Of a DNA stretch of 64,000 nucleotides, positions 21,066-31,695 are shown in pieces. Below the pieces are notes generated by a model. That model made no database searches. It was not told the origin of the DNA and saw only the letters and a list, made by a program, of their open reading frames with translations. Origin of the DNA: Trypanosoma brucei gambiense DAL972 (Eukaryota > Euglenozoa > Kinetoplastea > Trypanosomatida > Trypanosomatidae); contig NC_026743.1 in assembly GCF_000210295.1 (NCBI RefSeq), forward strand, positions 3,534,001 to 3,598,000. Reading direction: 5' to 3'. How positions within the stretch are numbered: position 1 is the first letter of the stretch; each line of letters starts with the position of its first letter. Made by a program: the position numbers and the translations under genes.

Positions 21066-22634
21066 ATGGGGGGAGGCGCTTGCAAAATGGAGCGCCATGA
21101 CGTGCAGCCGAGGGTTTCCAGTAGTCGGGTCAGCGATTGCTCGACGCCCAGGCAACAGGGAGTTACTTCCGATTCAAGTGAAACCGTTAAAAAAGAAGAG
21201 GAACAGCAACAACAACCGATTCTTATACCAAGACAACCTTTGGGACCAGGAGCTACCACACCGCCACGGCCAATGGGTGTTGTTAAAATTGGTGACCCAC
21301 TGGATATTAGAAGTGGTGTCGGAAGCCCACAATGTGATGTAACTCTGACAACAAACAACACTTGGAACCACTCAACCTCGGCCTTCACTACGAGGTTACC
21401 CCATTTTGTGAACACGGAGGGATTTGATGCCTCCACAGGTGTTAGGTGGACGGACAACGATACGGCACCAAACCGTCCTCGATCCCGTCGAACATCTATA
21501 CTAGTAGAAAAGGAAAGTGCGGCTTATCATAACGGTTATCCTGCTACATATGATGGTGACAGGCACCAGCGGAGTTACTCTCGTGGAGGAAGTTGGTACA
21601 AAAATGCCGAGAACAGTGTTTTCCTCCGTTCCACTGATATGCCGTCCTTTGCTGGGAATAGCGCACGTTACCCTGGTGACGAGAATAGGAACAAGTCGTT
21701 TGCGTCGGCTGCAAATAGTTCATACTTTTTTGGTGCCAGTTGCAGCCGTCGGAGCGTTGCCCGCAGCGGGACTTGCGTCGTGAACCTGGCAGAAAGCACG
21801 AAAACTTTGAGAGGGGCGATGGCAACCTTAAGAAAGCATGTTCAGCAGGGAGCGAAACCTCTGTCATTGCGAAGTTCATATCGGGATGTTGGTGGTTCCA
21901 TGGGTTGCTCTTATAATGACGACGTCCCCAGGTCGAGACTACCGAGCATTTTTACTGCTAACAACGCTATTACGCCTGCACCGGATGGGTCAATGTATGG
22001 TGAGTATAATGCATTTAATCGTGATTATGATGCTCCGGGAGTGCTGGGTGGTGGAAGGGGCGCGATGTTCCCCAACGTTCCCATCAATGGAGGTTTTAAA
22101 AAGTCTTCTCTACCCGCGCCACATGTGGGTTCCTTGTTAGAGTTAGTGGACACTTCTACCGTTTCAGTGTTTGCAGCGGATTCGCGTGCGGAAAGTACGG
22201 ACGATGCGAATAAGCAACAGCTGCGACGAGTGGCAAACAATGTGGGGTGCAGTCCTGTTGTAAAGGTCGCATCACCTCCGCGGCAGGCTCAGAGAAATTG
22301 TAGGGTTGTTGTTCGGGAGGATTTGGATGGTGTGGAGTGGCACACAAAAAATGTCGAGTTTCCCGTAGTTGGTAGCGATGAAGGAAACAAAAGTCGCGAA
22401 GTTAGCACCACGTTTGCATTGCCCGGATCAATTTGTACATTTGGGGCCACTACTGACGTAAGTGAAGATAGTGGTCCACGCGGTTGGGTTGGCGTTGGGG
22501 GGGATTTTGGAGTTAGTAGTAGTGATTGGTATGCACGGCAACGCAGTAAGTTAATGTCTGATGAGTCCGACGTAAACTCTAAGGATGGTGCAGGTGAAGT
22601 TGATTCCAGTGGTGACGCCGCGGAAGAGATGTAG
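21066..22634 (+). CDS. Hypothetical, largely disordered 522-residue protein
   Basis: I do not recognise this protein. It is rich in Ser, Gly, Asn and Arg, with many potential phosphorylation sites (RSRRTSIL, RQRSYSR-like stretches, SCSRRSVARS) and a short Gln run near residue 45. There is no membrane segment or clear domain. Residues 238-260 (LAESTKTLRGAMATLRKHVQQG) could form an amphipathic helix. The C-terminus is acidic (SDESDVNSKDGAGEVDSSG and on). Codon use and the length of the ATG-to-stop frame support a real gene. It is isolated: 3.3 kb of spacer precedes it and 4.2 kb follows, against typical gaps of 0.5-1 kb in this window. That suggests long UTRs and post-transcriptional control. 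The start is the first ATG after a T-run/A-run junction at 21017-21038. Confidence 0.75.
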   Translation: MGGGACKMERHDVQPRVSSSRVSDCSTPRQQGVTSDSSETVKKEEEQQQQPILIPRQPLGPGATTPPRPMGVVKIGDPLDIRSGVGSPQCDVTLTTNNTWNHSTSAFTTRLPHFVNTEGFDASTGVRWTDNDTAPNRPRSRRTSILVEKESAAYHNGYPATYDGDRHQRSYSRGGSWYKNAENSVFLRSTDMPSFAGNSARYPGDENRNKSFASAANSSYFFGASCSRRSVARSGTCVVNLAESTKTLRGAMATLRKHVQQGAKPLSLRSSYRDVGGSMGCSYNDDVPRSRLPSIFTANNAITPAPDGSMYGEYNAFNRDYDAPGVLGGGRGAMFPNVPINGGFKKSSLPAPHVGSLLELVDTSTVSVFAADSRAESTDDANKQQLRRVANNVGCSPVVKVASPPRQAQRNCRVVVREDLDGVEWHTKNVEFPVVGSDEGNKSREVSTTFALPGSICTFGATTDVSEDSGPRGWVGVGGDFGVSSSDWYARQRSKLMSDESDVNSKDGAGEVDSSGDAAEEM

Positions 22635-25600
22635 GCAAAAGAGTAGCAGAGGTGATTAATTTCTTCTACTTGGGTTCCATTTTATTATCATTATTAATTT
22701 AGGAACAACTAAATATTAACGAAATAAAGGAAGAAAACAAAAAAGAGAACGAAAAAAAAAAGAAAAAGAAAGAAAGAAGATAAATAAAGGGGACGTGGGG
22801 GAGCAGAAGAAGAAAAAAAAAAGAAAAGCAAAAGGAAAAGCAGCTAGAAAAGCAATGGTGCCCATCACATGATGGCAAAAAGGGAAGTGTGTACGTGCCA
22901 ATGTGAAGGTGAGGGAAGTGAACTGATCCTTTACTTTTGTCGCGCAGTTGTTATTATTGTAAGGGTTGACTATCATTATTTTTATTGGTGTTAGTGTTAC
23001 TATTATCATTTCAACGAGTAAACTGAACGATCAGCAAGTGAATAAGCACGAGCAAGTAACCATTAATAATTATATTGCATACAGTTGTACAATTATGTGT
23101 GTAAATGTACCTGTGTGTACGCGTTTTTTTCCCCTTTGTGCTTGTATGTTCGAATCCGGGACTTTAAGTTGTTGTTTTTGTTGTTGTTGTTGGGGTTTTC
23201 AAATGGTGTGGGGGATTTCTTCTTCACTCCTCCTCTTCTTCTTTTTTTTTTCTACTTTTACGTTTGGAAGCTCGGCGATACAGAACGCAGAACTTTTCTT
23301 TTTTTTTTTGGTTTAATGCTTATTATTGGTACTGCTGCTGCTGTTGTCGTTGTTGTCGTTCATTCTAGTCAACATCCTCTCTCAATCGGCCCTTTCCCGT
23401 CCTTTCCATGTTATTTTCATTATTTCCACCACAGTCGCCACCATCGTGTTTTCGATTCCCCATCCCTCTTTCTCTCTTTCTTTCCTTTCATTTTTTTTTG
23501 TTATTATTACTGTTGTCATTGTTATTGTCACTGTTGCTGGCCCTTATTAATCGCAATTGTTACTCTTCTTTCCACCTCCATCCTCCCTCTTTTTATTGTG
23601 TTGTGTGTTTGTATGTGTTTGGCTGTTGTAATTTGTTTGTTTGTTCTTTTTTCGCCTCCCTCCTTCCAACCCCGCATCTTATATTTCGGGTGTCGGGACT
23701 GAAACTTCTTGAAAATACTTTTTTTTTTTCAATTTTTTACGTTTGTCGTCGTTCTTTTGCCTCTCTTTTTTTTTTTTTCCTCACTTCGGTGATACTTCCT
23801 CCCTTCTTTCCCTTTCTTTTTCCCTTTCTTTTTTGTTTTTGTATGTGTCTTACATCCCACTTTTTTTTTCTTTTTTGAGCAGCAAAATAAAAAGAAACAC
23901 ATACACACATATATATATATATAATGATAATAATAACAACGGAAACGATGATGGTGATAATATGTATAAGTGTGGATATATATGAGGATGTATGCGTATA
24001 TATATATATATATATATATGTACGGGGGGTTCTGAAAAGGATATAAAAAAAAACGTAGAGACGTCATAATTTGAGTTTACTTTTTTCTGTTTTTTGAAAG
24101 GGTTTCGTCTTATTGTTTCGTACTTTTTAAAATATCATGGTAATATGGGTAAGGAGGAAGTTTTTTTTTTTGTTCAAAAATTAACATTATGTCCGACGGT
24201 GTGTGGTTTGTGGTGCGATTGTTGTCTGTTTCGTCCGCGGTGTGCGATTTGGGGTTTGAGGGAAGCAAAAAAAAAAAAAAAAGAAAAGATTTGAAATAAA
24301 GGAGGGTGTAATTTCCCACTATGGTGACGTTATTGTTGCGGGTTTTATCAGATGATTGTTTATTATTACCATTATTAGTATTACTATTACTACTACTCTC
24401 CGCTGTTTCGCTTTTCTTTTTTTCCTTTTTCCTTTTTTTAAAAAATTCTATTCCCCTCCCTTGCATCAGCTTCGATGTTTAAACACTTACGTTTTGATCA
24501 CAAATTTTGTGTGAAGCTTCCTCTCTTTGACTTTAGTTTTTTTTTTGTTTTTGGCGCTCCCATTTGATTTGATCTCTCTTTTTAAGTTTCGGTTTCCCAC
24601 TCTGTCACCTTCTCCCCTCCCTTTAAATCCTCACTTTAGTCTTTTGTTGTATTCGGGTATCCATGTTGCGCTACGCCCAGCTGTTTGGAATATTACTTCG
24701 GAAGATGAAAAGTTCGGTTTATTTATTTATTATTTTTTTTTTTTATGTTCTTTCTTTCTTTCTTCGACATGTTTTTTTTTCCTATTCTCGAAATCAAAGG
24801 CATCACCAACACCACCACCACCAGCGGAATTAAGTGAACACATCCGCGAGTTACTGCCATGTGTTAATCCCTTTGCCTTTCTACCCTTCGATGATTTTTT
24901 AAAAAAATTTTCCCTTTCGTTTCATGTTTTTCATCTATATTTTCTTATTCATCCCCTTTCTTTCTTTCTTTCTTTCTTTTTTCTTTTTTTTCATATTTAC
25001 ATATATATATAAATAAATAAATATATATATATATATTTAGATGTCTTCTTCCCTCGTATCCTCTGTTGCCCTCATTTTACGCGTCCAGAAACTTCCATCA
25101 TGAGGTGTGACTGCTTTCTTTCTCCTTTTTGGTGTTAATATGTTTTCAATTCCCTTATAACTTGTTGTAATGTTAATTTACCATTCAAAAGGGTTGAAAG
25201 ATAGAGGGAATGTGTTTTGTTTCTGTGATATCCTGCTTTAAATTTTTGTCTTTTAATATCTTATTAAGCTTTCTACTCTCTCTCTCTCTTTTTCTTTTTT
25301 TTTTTACTTTTTTTTTCTTTTTGTCCCCCTCCTTTAAAGTTTTTTCTCGCATATTTTCTCTTGTCCCGTCATCTTTTTGTGCTGTGGTTGTTGGGTGCCG
25401 CACATTTTTATGCATACCTCGTTGATGCGGTGATGAAATGCTGACATTTTTTTAAAAAAAAGAATCTATCGCGAAGGAGGCTCGATATGTTTGTTGGTTC
25501 ATCTGTGTGTAAACACATAAATATGTCTTTTTATGCATGATTGCCATCAATTTGTTCGTTTCTTTGTTTGCTCGGTTTGTTTTCGTTACTTTTTGTTGTT

Positions 25601-26441
25601 CTTCATCAATCCGTGTTCCCTCCTTCCGTGAAGGTGGTTTTAATCTGTTTGTGAATCCGTTTTGTTTCTGTGTGTTTGTGTGTCTTTGTTGTCTTTGTTG
25701 TTGTTGTTTTGTTTTTTTTTTGTGTCATCTCACTTCATCTCCTTCCCCATTTTTTGTCTTTCCATTATGCATGTGTACTTACATTGCGTATTCTTTTTTT
25801 TTTCCCATCTTCCTTCTTCTCTTCAGCTCTCGTACTTTTTGTCTTATTTCCCCTTTCCCTCGCTACATTCTGTTTTGGGGTCTGCAGCTGCCAAACATAT
25901 ATATATATATATGTTTTATTTATTTAAATGGTGTTACATTTCCCGCTGCTTCTTTACGAGCATTCAAAACTCTTCTCTTTTTCTTCTCCCTCTCTTCTCC
26001 ACTTAATCCGTCTATAAATCTGCTTCTTCATGTATTTAGGCGTTTACCGGCTTCCCTTCAGTGGTTGCACCTCCCTACCCCACCAAAAAAAAAAAAATGA
26101 TTTTGGGATCGGAGAGGTTTAAAAGGTTGAAGGGAGACGGTGGGAAGAGGAAAGAGGAAGACATACAGACAAACAAACAAATGCTCAAATATATAAAGAA
26201 AAGTACAAGGGACAAAATGTTAGTAGCGGTGGTGGCACGAGGAGATAATAAAAGAGGGGAAACCCTTCCGAATCGGAGATACGAGATGGAAATTAGGAAG
26301 TGCCATACACGCCGGAGAGCATCAGCGTAACAAAACGTGATGTCACTAATGCAGTAAGCAGGAATTAACCAGCCAAGCAGCCAGGACTGAATTACCAGAG
26401 GAAGTCCCAATAACAACAAAAGGAATTTAAAACATTTGGTC

Positions 26442-26465
26442 ATATATATATATATATATATATAT
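26442..26465. repeat. TA microsatellite
   Basis: About 12 TA units lie in the 5' flank of the WD40/PDZ gene. Confidence 0.9.
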
Positions 26466-26712
26466 GCTTGTTTGTTGTATCTACTTCCCTCAGTTGGCGC
26501 TTCCTTTTTTTTTTTGGTGCGTGTGTGTGTTTTTGGATGGTCTCGTGAGCAGGTTTGTGAAAGTAAGTTTGCTTTGAGATGCCCATTCTTGGTACAAATT
26601 ATTATATTCTATTTGCTGTGACAGTTTGGACTATTACACCTACTTGACCCGATTTTTTTTCTCTCTCTCTCTCACTACGACCCTTGTTTGTATTTAAATT
26701 CACACACGCACA

Positions 26713-26736
26713 AACACACACACACACACACACACA
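26713..26736. repeat. CA microsatellite
   Basis: About 12 CA units lie 55 bases upstream of the WD40/PDZ start codon. A pyrimidine tract (26658-26685) lies before it. Confidence 0.9.
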
Positions 26737-26790
26737 TACAAACATTCATTTAAGCATACCTGTGCGGCTCTCGGCCAAACATAACGCCAG

Positions 26791-29700
26791 ATGACGTATA
26801 AGGAAGTCGCGCTTTCGTCTCAGTTAAATGGTGTGTTCCACTGTGCCGCAGTTGTTACCCTTCGAACAGCACCGGCAGACACGCTTCACCACCCGGTGTC
26901 GAGCAGTGGGACACACAAGCAAGTTCCTGATGGAGGTGTGAAATGTGAGGAACTCGAAGGAGATAATCGCCGTAGCCGCAGCCCTTCCATAACTGTTTTC
27001 ACAGTTTTAAACCCCAAAGCGGCGTCGTCTTCTCTGCAAGTTCGCCAACTCCCCCAACAACCCCCAGAGGAAATGCGTTGCACGCTGTGGGTAGGAGCAA
27101 GTAGCGGCGATATTGAGGTGCGGTCGGCGGTACAACCTGACCGTGTACTTCGTTTTGTACCAAAAAAGTCGCGGGCCGTTGTTACTTCACTCATTCAAAT
27201 TGGTTCTAGCCGCGTGGTCGCCGGCCTTTCCGATGGGTATATTCGTGTATTTGACGCCGTCACGCTGTGCGAGTATCAGCAGACGCGAGCGCACACGTCT
27301 GCTGTCAGGTGCCTGATGGCCGTGGCAACCCCAATAGTACAAGGAGTTCAACCAAAATGTGAATTTACACCTGCCCCAGTTTTCCTGACGGCGTCTTCCG
27401 ATCGTACAATAGCAAAGTGGGATGCTGTATCCTTACAGTGTCTCTGTAGGCTGAAGGGACACACGTGTTCCGTTTCAGCATTAGTGTCGACACTTAACGG
27501 TGTCTTTGTTTTTAGCGGTGCTGACGATGGGTCGCTGCACATGTGGTCGATGGTCGATAATACACAAGTGGTGGGGAGGCCCACTACCGTTGCCAAGAGT
27601 GCGGGTAAAAAAAAGCGAACTGGAAAGGACCTTTTAGGACCTTCTCCTCATCGACAAAAGTCACAATTACCGAAATGTAGCTTGGAGGAACCTCAAGTAA
27701 AACAAACGAGCCAAGCGAGCGGTCGTGAAGCTTCTCAGGCCAGGCCGGGGAAGTGTCGTACGAGTAGGTCCGCTTCCGTAGGAATAATGAAGGTGCGGAG
27801 TCTGCTGCGCTCGCCTTCTATCGGAAGCCCTCAAAGGCATCGGGTTGACGGAGGGGGAGCAGGGCGCTCGCGCTCAATTGCAGCCATGCAAAGACATGGT
27901 CTCTTGCCAAAAATTAACTGGGGAAAAGATCTTGCGTTGCCTACCACTGCCGCTAGGGCACCAAATACTGCCACGAGGGATTCTGACAGTGACAGGCAAT
28001 TTGATGGAAGTTCAGATGACGAAAACCTGTTGACTGCGGAGCCTGTTATACCTGTCGATGGCCAAGGTTCAGCAGTTTTCTGTCGGAGCGGGCGAAATGT
28101 TGGTGATGGTGTGGGCGCTCCGCGAGAGGGAAGGAAAGGTCGAGGCAAGCTGAAAAAGAAATCTGCGCAGCAAGTGCAGGTGTCACGCTTCGCGGATGTA
28201 CTCGCAAAGCTTCAAGGCCCTGTTTCTGATAGCGCGATGGGTTGCCGCCTGGCGGCGGTGCATTCGGAGCCTGTTGCATCTGGAATAGAGGGTGGTACCC
28301 TCCTTTGGCCATTGAAGTGTGAGCACGCTAAGCGGATTACTCACCTGGCCATTGTTTGGGACCGGTTTTTGCTAAGTGGGTCGTCTGATGGTGAAGTCAA
28401 AGTTTTAGCTCTGCCTTCTGGCCGATCAATTCGCACTGTCCACAGAGGTTACACTCCTGTGACAGGTATGACTGTCGATAACGCTCGTTGTTTGCTGTGG
28501 ATTGCAACAGCGGATGGCTGCTTTCACGTGCACAATATGTTGACTCCGGATTTGCAACAACTGCATGCATGGCGAGACCTCAGCACTCCACGACCCCTTT
28601 TAGTACCAATGACAACGAATCGCTTGTTATGTCAGCTTTATCTACTGGCAGCACCTGGAAGTAAGAAGAGGTTGTTTGACGGTCGTAGTGCTGGAAACAA
28701 GATCAAGCCAAAGATCAACTTGGAAAGTAGAAATATCAATTGTAAACGGAAGAAGACGGGACAAGTAGCCCCTACCGACCAAGGAGCTCAGTCTGGGTTA
28801 GTTGAACCTGAAGAAGCGGTTCAAGCGCCGCCTAACGCAACATTGGCGTGTATTCAGGTGGATGATGGGGACGATGAGGCACTGGCCGATATAGGTTCGC
28901 TTCGCAAGTTGGACGTTGCTCATATGAAAGCGCGCTGTACAATCGGCAAAATGGAATCGAAAGAGGAAGTGTTCCGTAGGGTATTGCGCCGACCTGTAAC
29001 CGACGATGGCATGGAGTTGCGTGAGTGTTTGTTAAAGGAGCAAACACGCGTTGTCAACGCCTTATATGGTACTCGCTTTCATTTTTCTCTACGGGATTCG
29101 TTTAGGCGCTGGATGGCCTGGTCAACGCGGCGCGTTAGACGGTACCAATGTATGCGGAGGGTGCGGTTTCTGGCGGCAACTAATCAGGAGCGCCTACTCG
29201 GCTGCTATTTTATGAAATGGAGGCGGCACCGTGTCTCACAGAGACTTGTAGAGCAAGACGTGCAAATAAGATCGTTGGAGTCTCGTTCCTTCAGTACAAC
29301 GGTGGAGCGCTGTGCGAAACCTTGTGGTGTGGCTCTTGGTGGCAGGGCATGCGTCGCCCTCGCAAGCACACAACGGCGCAACCTGCTGCATCGTTACTAC
29401 AGATACTGGCTTCATCACGTCGTAGGTTTACGGCAGGCGCTGTCGCGTTCTGTGGCCTTCAACCGTTTGTTCCTCTCGTTTGACTCCAAAGTGTGTGACA
29501 GTGCCTTCGTGTTCCGTCGGTTAGCAACGACCAACCAGTGCGCACAACGACAAAAGCGGGCGCTACAACTGCTGCTGCTGCGGATGGAGGCTCACTACCG
29601 TCAACTGCAGCACTGCTGTATGCGAAGGTGGTTTTCCTTTCTCCAGGATCAAAGAGATTCGCGGCAGACATACAATCTCGTGGAAACGCTCACATCTGTG

Positions 29701-31695
29701 TTAGTCAATGGGGAGGCACTTAGGATGAGTGCCTACTTCAAGTGGTATAGGTTCGCATTGTTTGAAACAAAGCTTCACCGCTTTGATGAAGAGCGCGCGA
29801 CGCTGCAGCGGGAGTGGATCGTTGTGCAGAACGCACTAGAAAGTAAGGAAACCGTGGCTAACCTGAAGCAGGAAGAGGTGCAGTTGGAGGTTGAAATTGC
29901 CCAGTTAGCATATGAGCGTGATGAAATAGACTCACAGAATGTCTCGCTTCGTGCGGATATTGTACACATCCAAATGAGCAAGTCTCTTGACTGTATTCTC
30001 GCCGGGTACGTTGACGCGGAGGATAAACTGAAGACAGTTCCGCGGTTATTACCGGAACCTCCATTTCACAGCCGCCGTTTGTGGACTTCCAGCGGCGAGC
30101 GGTTTTCCCCTGTGAATGAGGATGACTCGTCTGCTGAGGCAGCGTTACTCAGTCAGCTGTCCGCCGTGTTGCGCGCACTCAAAGCCACGGTTTTACGTTG
30201 TAGGCGGCACTGTAGTCTTATCACAACATCCCATGACCGGGTGCTGCGAATTCCTATTTGGGACAAGCCGGTTGAAACGCGAGAGTGGAGCTCCGGAGTT
30301 TCACATTCATCCGTTGGCGGCGATTCGTCGGCCCTCCACGGAACATCAGGGGCTTCTTTATCAGACACACGCTATTCGAGTGAGCGCCGCAGGAGCATCG
30401 CCAGCTCCACTCATACGGTGGCGTACCTAGCTGATGAGTTTGGTCGAACTGTGGGACGTCTTCGTTTGCTTATTGAGGAGGTCGCCAGACAAGCCGGTGC
30501 TGATCTCGAGGAGTCGACGGACCAAACCCTGTCCGCCTTCTTGAAACACAAGAATTCCATTGGTATGGGCAGTGAGAGCATTCGGGTGATAAACGCAGAG
30601 TGCCCGTCAGTGGAGTGGCTGAATTTTGTCCCCTCCACCAAACGAGCAGAGATCCTTCCGCTCCTTGCGGATCTGGTGACCATGTATGACTCGTTTAAAG
30701 CACATAGCGATACTGAAATAGAGACAGGCGGGAAGACATTGTCAACTAGGGGTGCGCTCACATCTGCACCACTGCCGCTGCGGAGTTTGTGCCGGACGCA
30801 AGCGGCGATGTGGCTGGTCCGCCATTCCGCCGTAATATTGGAGTTAATGGCACCGGGCACATGGGAAAAGCATTTAAATGTGTGGTTTTTAGCGGATTCG
30901 ATGAAGGATTCGGTGGCGCTGTTCAACCAAAATCTGGACGTAGGGTTGGCAACACCAAAGCGAACAAAAAAGAAGGAGTCATCAGCCGAACTGAAGGACA
31001 CTTCTTCAATCCTGTCAGACATCTCCTTCCAGTCATCAAAGGCAGTTGTGAAGGAGAAACGCAGGAAAATTCCCAAGACTGTTGCTAGTGGTAAGGGTAC
31101 CCCTAGAAAGGGGTCTTCAGTTTCCTCCCCCATCACGTCACAGCCTAGTGTGGAGAGCACACCCGTAAGATTATGGGCGTCACCCAAAGCGGCGATTGTT
31201 CAGCCACAGCGAAAGCCTGCCGTATCCTGTAGCAACCTCCACTCTCCGGTTAGCCGCAGCGTGTGTGGACCTCTGGATGGTGAGTTTGTTGTACATGCAG
31301 CGCAACGCTCTAATTCGGTTCCCCTACGACATCACAGTGCTATCTCGAGCTCAAGGTCTTTTGCTTCTGCTCCGTTGACGCGCCCTTACCTTGGGTTCCG
31401 TGTTGCCGTTGGCCGCGACAGCAATGGATGTACAACACTATCAATTCAGGAAGTCACCCAAACTTACACCGGAAGTAATGGTGGCGCTGATCTTATGGGT
31501 CCAGCGTTTGCTGCCGGATTGCGCGTCGGTGACCAACTCGTCCGCTTTGCAGGTTACACAGTTACAGAACTGGCTGCGTTCAATACTGTTGTGGCAAGGC
31601 ACGTGCGACCCTCGGCTTCTATTCCCGTTGTATTCTCCCGTGATGGCGTAGTAATGTCCGCCACAATTGTGGTTGGTGAGAAAAGAAGGGAGTGA
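26791..31695 (+). CDS. WD40 / tryptophan-repeat coiled-coil / PDZ protein, 1634 residues
   Basis: The protein has several distinct parts. WD40-like repeats lie at about residues 100-260 (TASSDRTIAKWDAV near 200, SGADDGSLHMWSM near 241). A basic Ser-rich linker of about 230 residues follows. More WD40-like blades lie at about 500-590 (SGSSDGEVKVLAL, IATADGCFHVHNM). Together they could form one split propeller. Residues 765-990 hold spaced Trp/Arg motifs (RRWMAWSTRRV, MKWRRHRV, YRYWLHHVV, RRWFSFLQD, FKWYRFAL) like the centrin-binding repeats of Sfi1-type proteins. A coiled coil follows (about 993-1066). The C-terminus (about 1531-1634) is a PDZ domain with a YLGF carboxylate-binding loop and AAGLRVGDQLVRFAGYTV. 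I infer a cytoskeletal, perhaps basal-body or flagellar, scaffold. I do not recognise a named orthologue. The ATG at 26791 follows the CA and pyrimidine tracts closely. Confidence 0.85.
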   Translation: MTYKEVALSSQLNGVFHCAAVVTLRTAPADTLHHPVSSSGTHKQVPDGGVKCEELEGDNRRSRSPSITVFTVLNPKAASSSLQVRQLPQQPPEEMRCTLWVGASSGDIEVRSAVQPDRVLRFVPKKSRAVVTSLIQIGSSRVVAGLSDGYIRVFDAVTLCEYQQTRAHTSAVRCLMAVATPIVQGVQPKCEFTPAPVFLTASSDRTIAKWDAVSLQCLCRLKGHTCSVSALVSTLNGVFVFSGADDGSLHMWSMVDNTQVVGRPTTVAKSAGKKKRTGKDLLGPSPHRQKSQLPKCSLEEPQVKQTSQASGREASQARPGKCRTSRSASVGIMKVRSLLRSPSIGSPQRHRVDGGGAGRSRSIAAMQRHGLLPKINWGKDLALPTTAARAPNTATRDSDSDRQFDGSSDDENLLTAEPVIPVDGQGSAVFCRSGRNVGDGVGAPREGRKGRGKLKKKSAQQVQVSRFADVLAKLQGPVSDSAMGCRLAAVHSEPVASGIEGGTLLWPLKCEHAKRITHLAIVWDRFLLSGSSDGEVKVLALPSGRSIRTVHRGYTPVTGMTVDNARCLLWIATADGCFHVHNMLTPDLQQLHAWRDLSTPRPLLVPMTTNRLLCQLYLLAAPGSKKRLFDGRSAGNKIKPKINLESRNINCKRKKTGQVAPTDQGAQSGLVEPEEAVQAPPNATLACIQVDDGDDEALADIGSLRKLDVAHMKARCTIGKMESKEEVFRRVLRRPVTDDGMELRECLLKEQTRVVNALYGTRFHFSLRDSFRRWMAWSTRRVRRYQCMRRVRFLAATNQERLLGCYFMKWRRHRVSQRLVEQDVQIRSLESRSFSTTVERCAKPCGVALGGRACVALASTQRRNLLHRYYRYWLHHVVGLRQALSRSVAFNRLFLSFDSKVCDSAFVFRRLATTNQCAQRQKRALQLLLLRMEAHYRQLQHCCMRRWFSFLQDQRDSRQTYNLVETLTSVLVNGEALRMSAYFKWYRFALFETKLHRFDEERATLQREWIVVQNALESKETVANLKQEEVQLEVEIAQLAYERDEIDSQNVSLRADIVHIQMSKSLDCILAGYVDAEDKLKTVPRLLPEPPFHSRRLWTSSGERFSPVNEDDSSAEAALLSQLSAVLRALKATVLRCRRHCSLITTSHDRVLRIPIWDKPVETREWSSGVSHSSVGGDSSALHGTSGASLSDTRYSSERRRSIASSTHTVAYLADEFGRTVGRLRLLIEEVARQAGADLEESTDQTLSAFLKHKNSIGMGSESIRVINAECPSVEWLNFVPSTKRAEILPLLADLVTMYDSFKAHSDTEIETGGKTLSTRGALTSAPLPLRSLCRTQAAMWLVRHSAVILELMAPGTWEKHLNVWFLADSMKDSVALFNQNLDVGLATPKRTKKKESSAELKDTSSILSDISFQSSKAVVKEKRRKIPKTVASGKGTPRKGSSVSSPITSQPSVESTPVRLWASPKAAIVQPQRKPAVSCSNLHSPVSRSVCGPLDGEFVVHAAQRSNSVPLRHHSAISSSRSFASAPLTRPYLGFRVAVGRDSNGCTTLSIQEVTQTYTGSNGGADLMGPAFAAGLRVGDQLVRFAGYTVTELAAFNTVVARHVRPSASIPVVFSRDGVVMSATIVVGEKRRE

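Larger units (their letters stand above)
22635..26790. other. 4.2 kb low-complexity spacer
   Basis: This is the longest gene-free stretch of the window. It begins A-rich (22720-22840), then becomes strongly T/C-rich on the + strand. TA microsatellites lie at about 23909-23923, 23997-24020, 25002-25037, 25899-25912 and 26442-26465. A CA array lies at 26713-26736, close to the next start codon. T-run/A-run junctions occur at about 24430, 24895 and 25448. The apparent open frames are Phe/Leu/Ser/Cys-rich translations of pyrimidine DNA, so I reject them as genes. I saw no transposon-like coding remnant and no acceptable tRNA. Confidence 0.75.

Noticed and set aside
23149..23158. GTTCGAATCC, a match to the tRNA B box
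   Set aside because: The flanking bases (GTATG before, CCGGG after) do not form a T-arm and there is no A box upstream.
23085..23702. A 205-codon + strand frame in the 4.2 kb spacer
   Set aside because: The translation is almost entirely Phe, Leu, Ser, Cys and Val from TTT, GTT and CTT repeats. It overlaps similar frames in the other two phases, so it is composition, not a gene.
17765..26790. Possible ingi/RIME-type retroelement in the long spacers
   Set aside because: I found no reverse transcriptase or endonuclease-like coding and no recognisable element ends. A-runs alone are not evidence.
30411..31187. A 258-codon minus-strand frame in the WD40/PDZ gene
   Set aside because: It is antisense to the continuous 1634-codon gene and has no domain.
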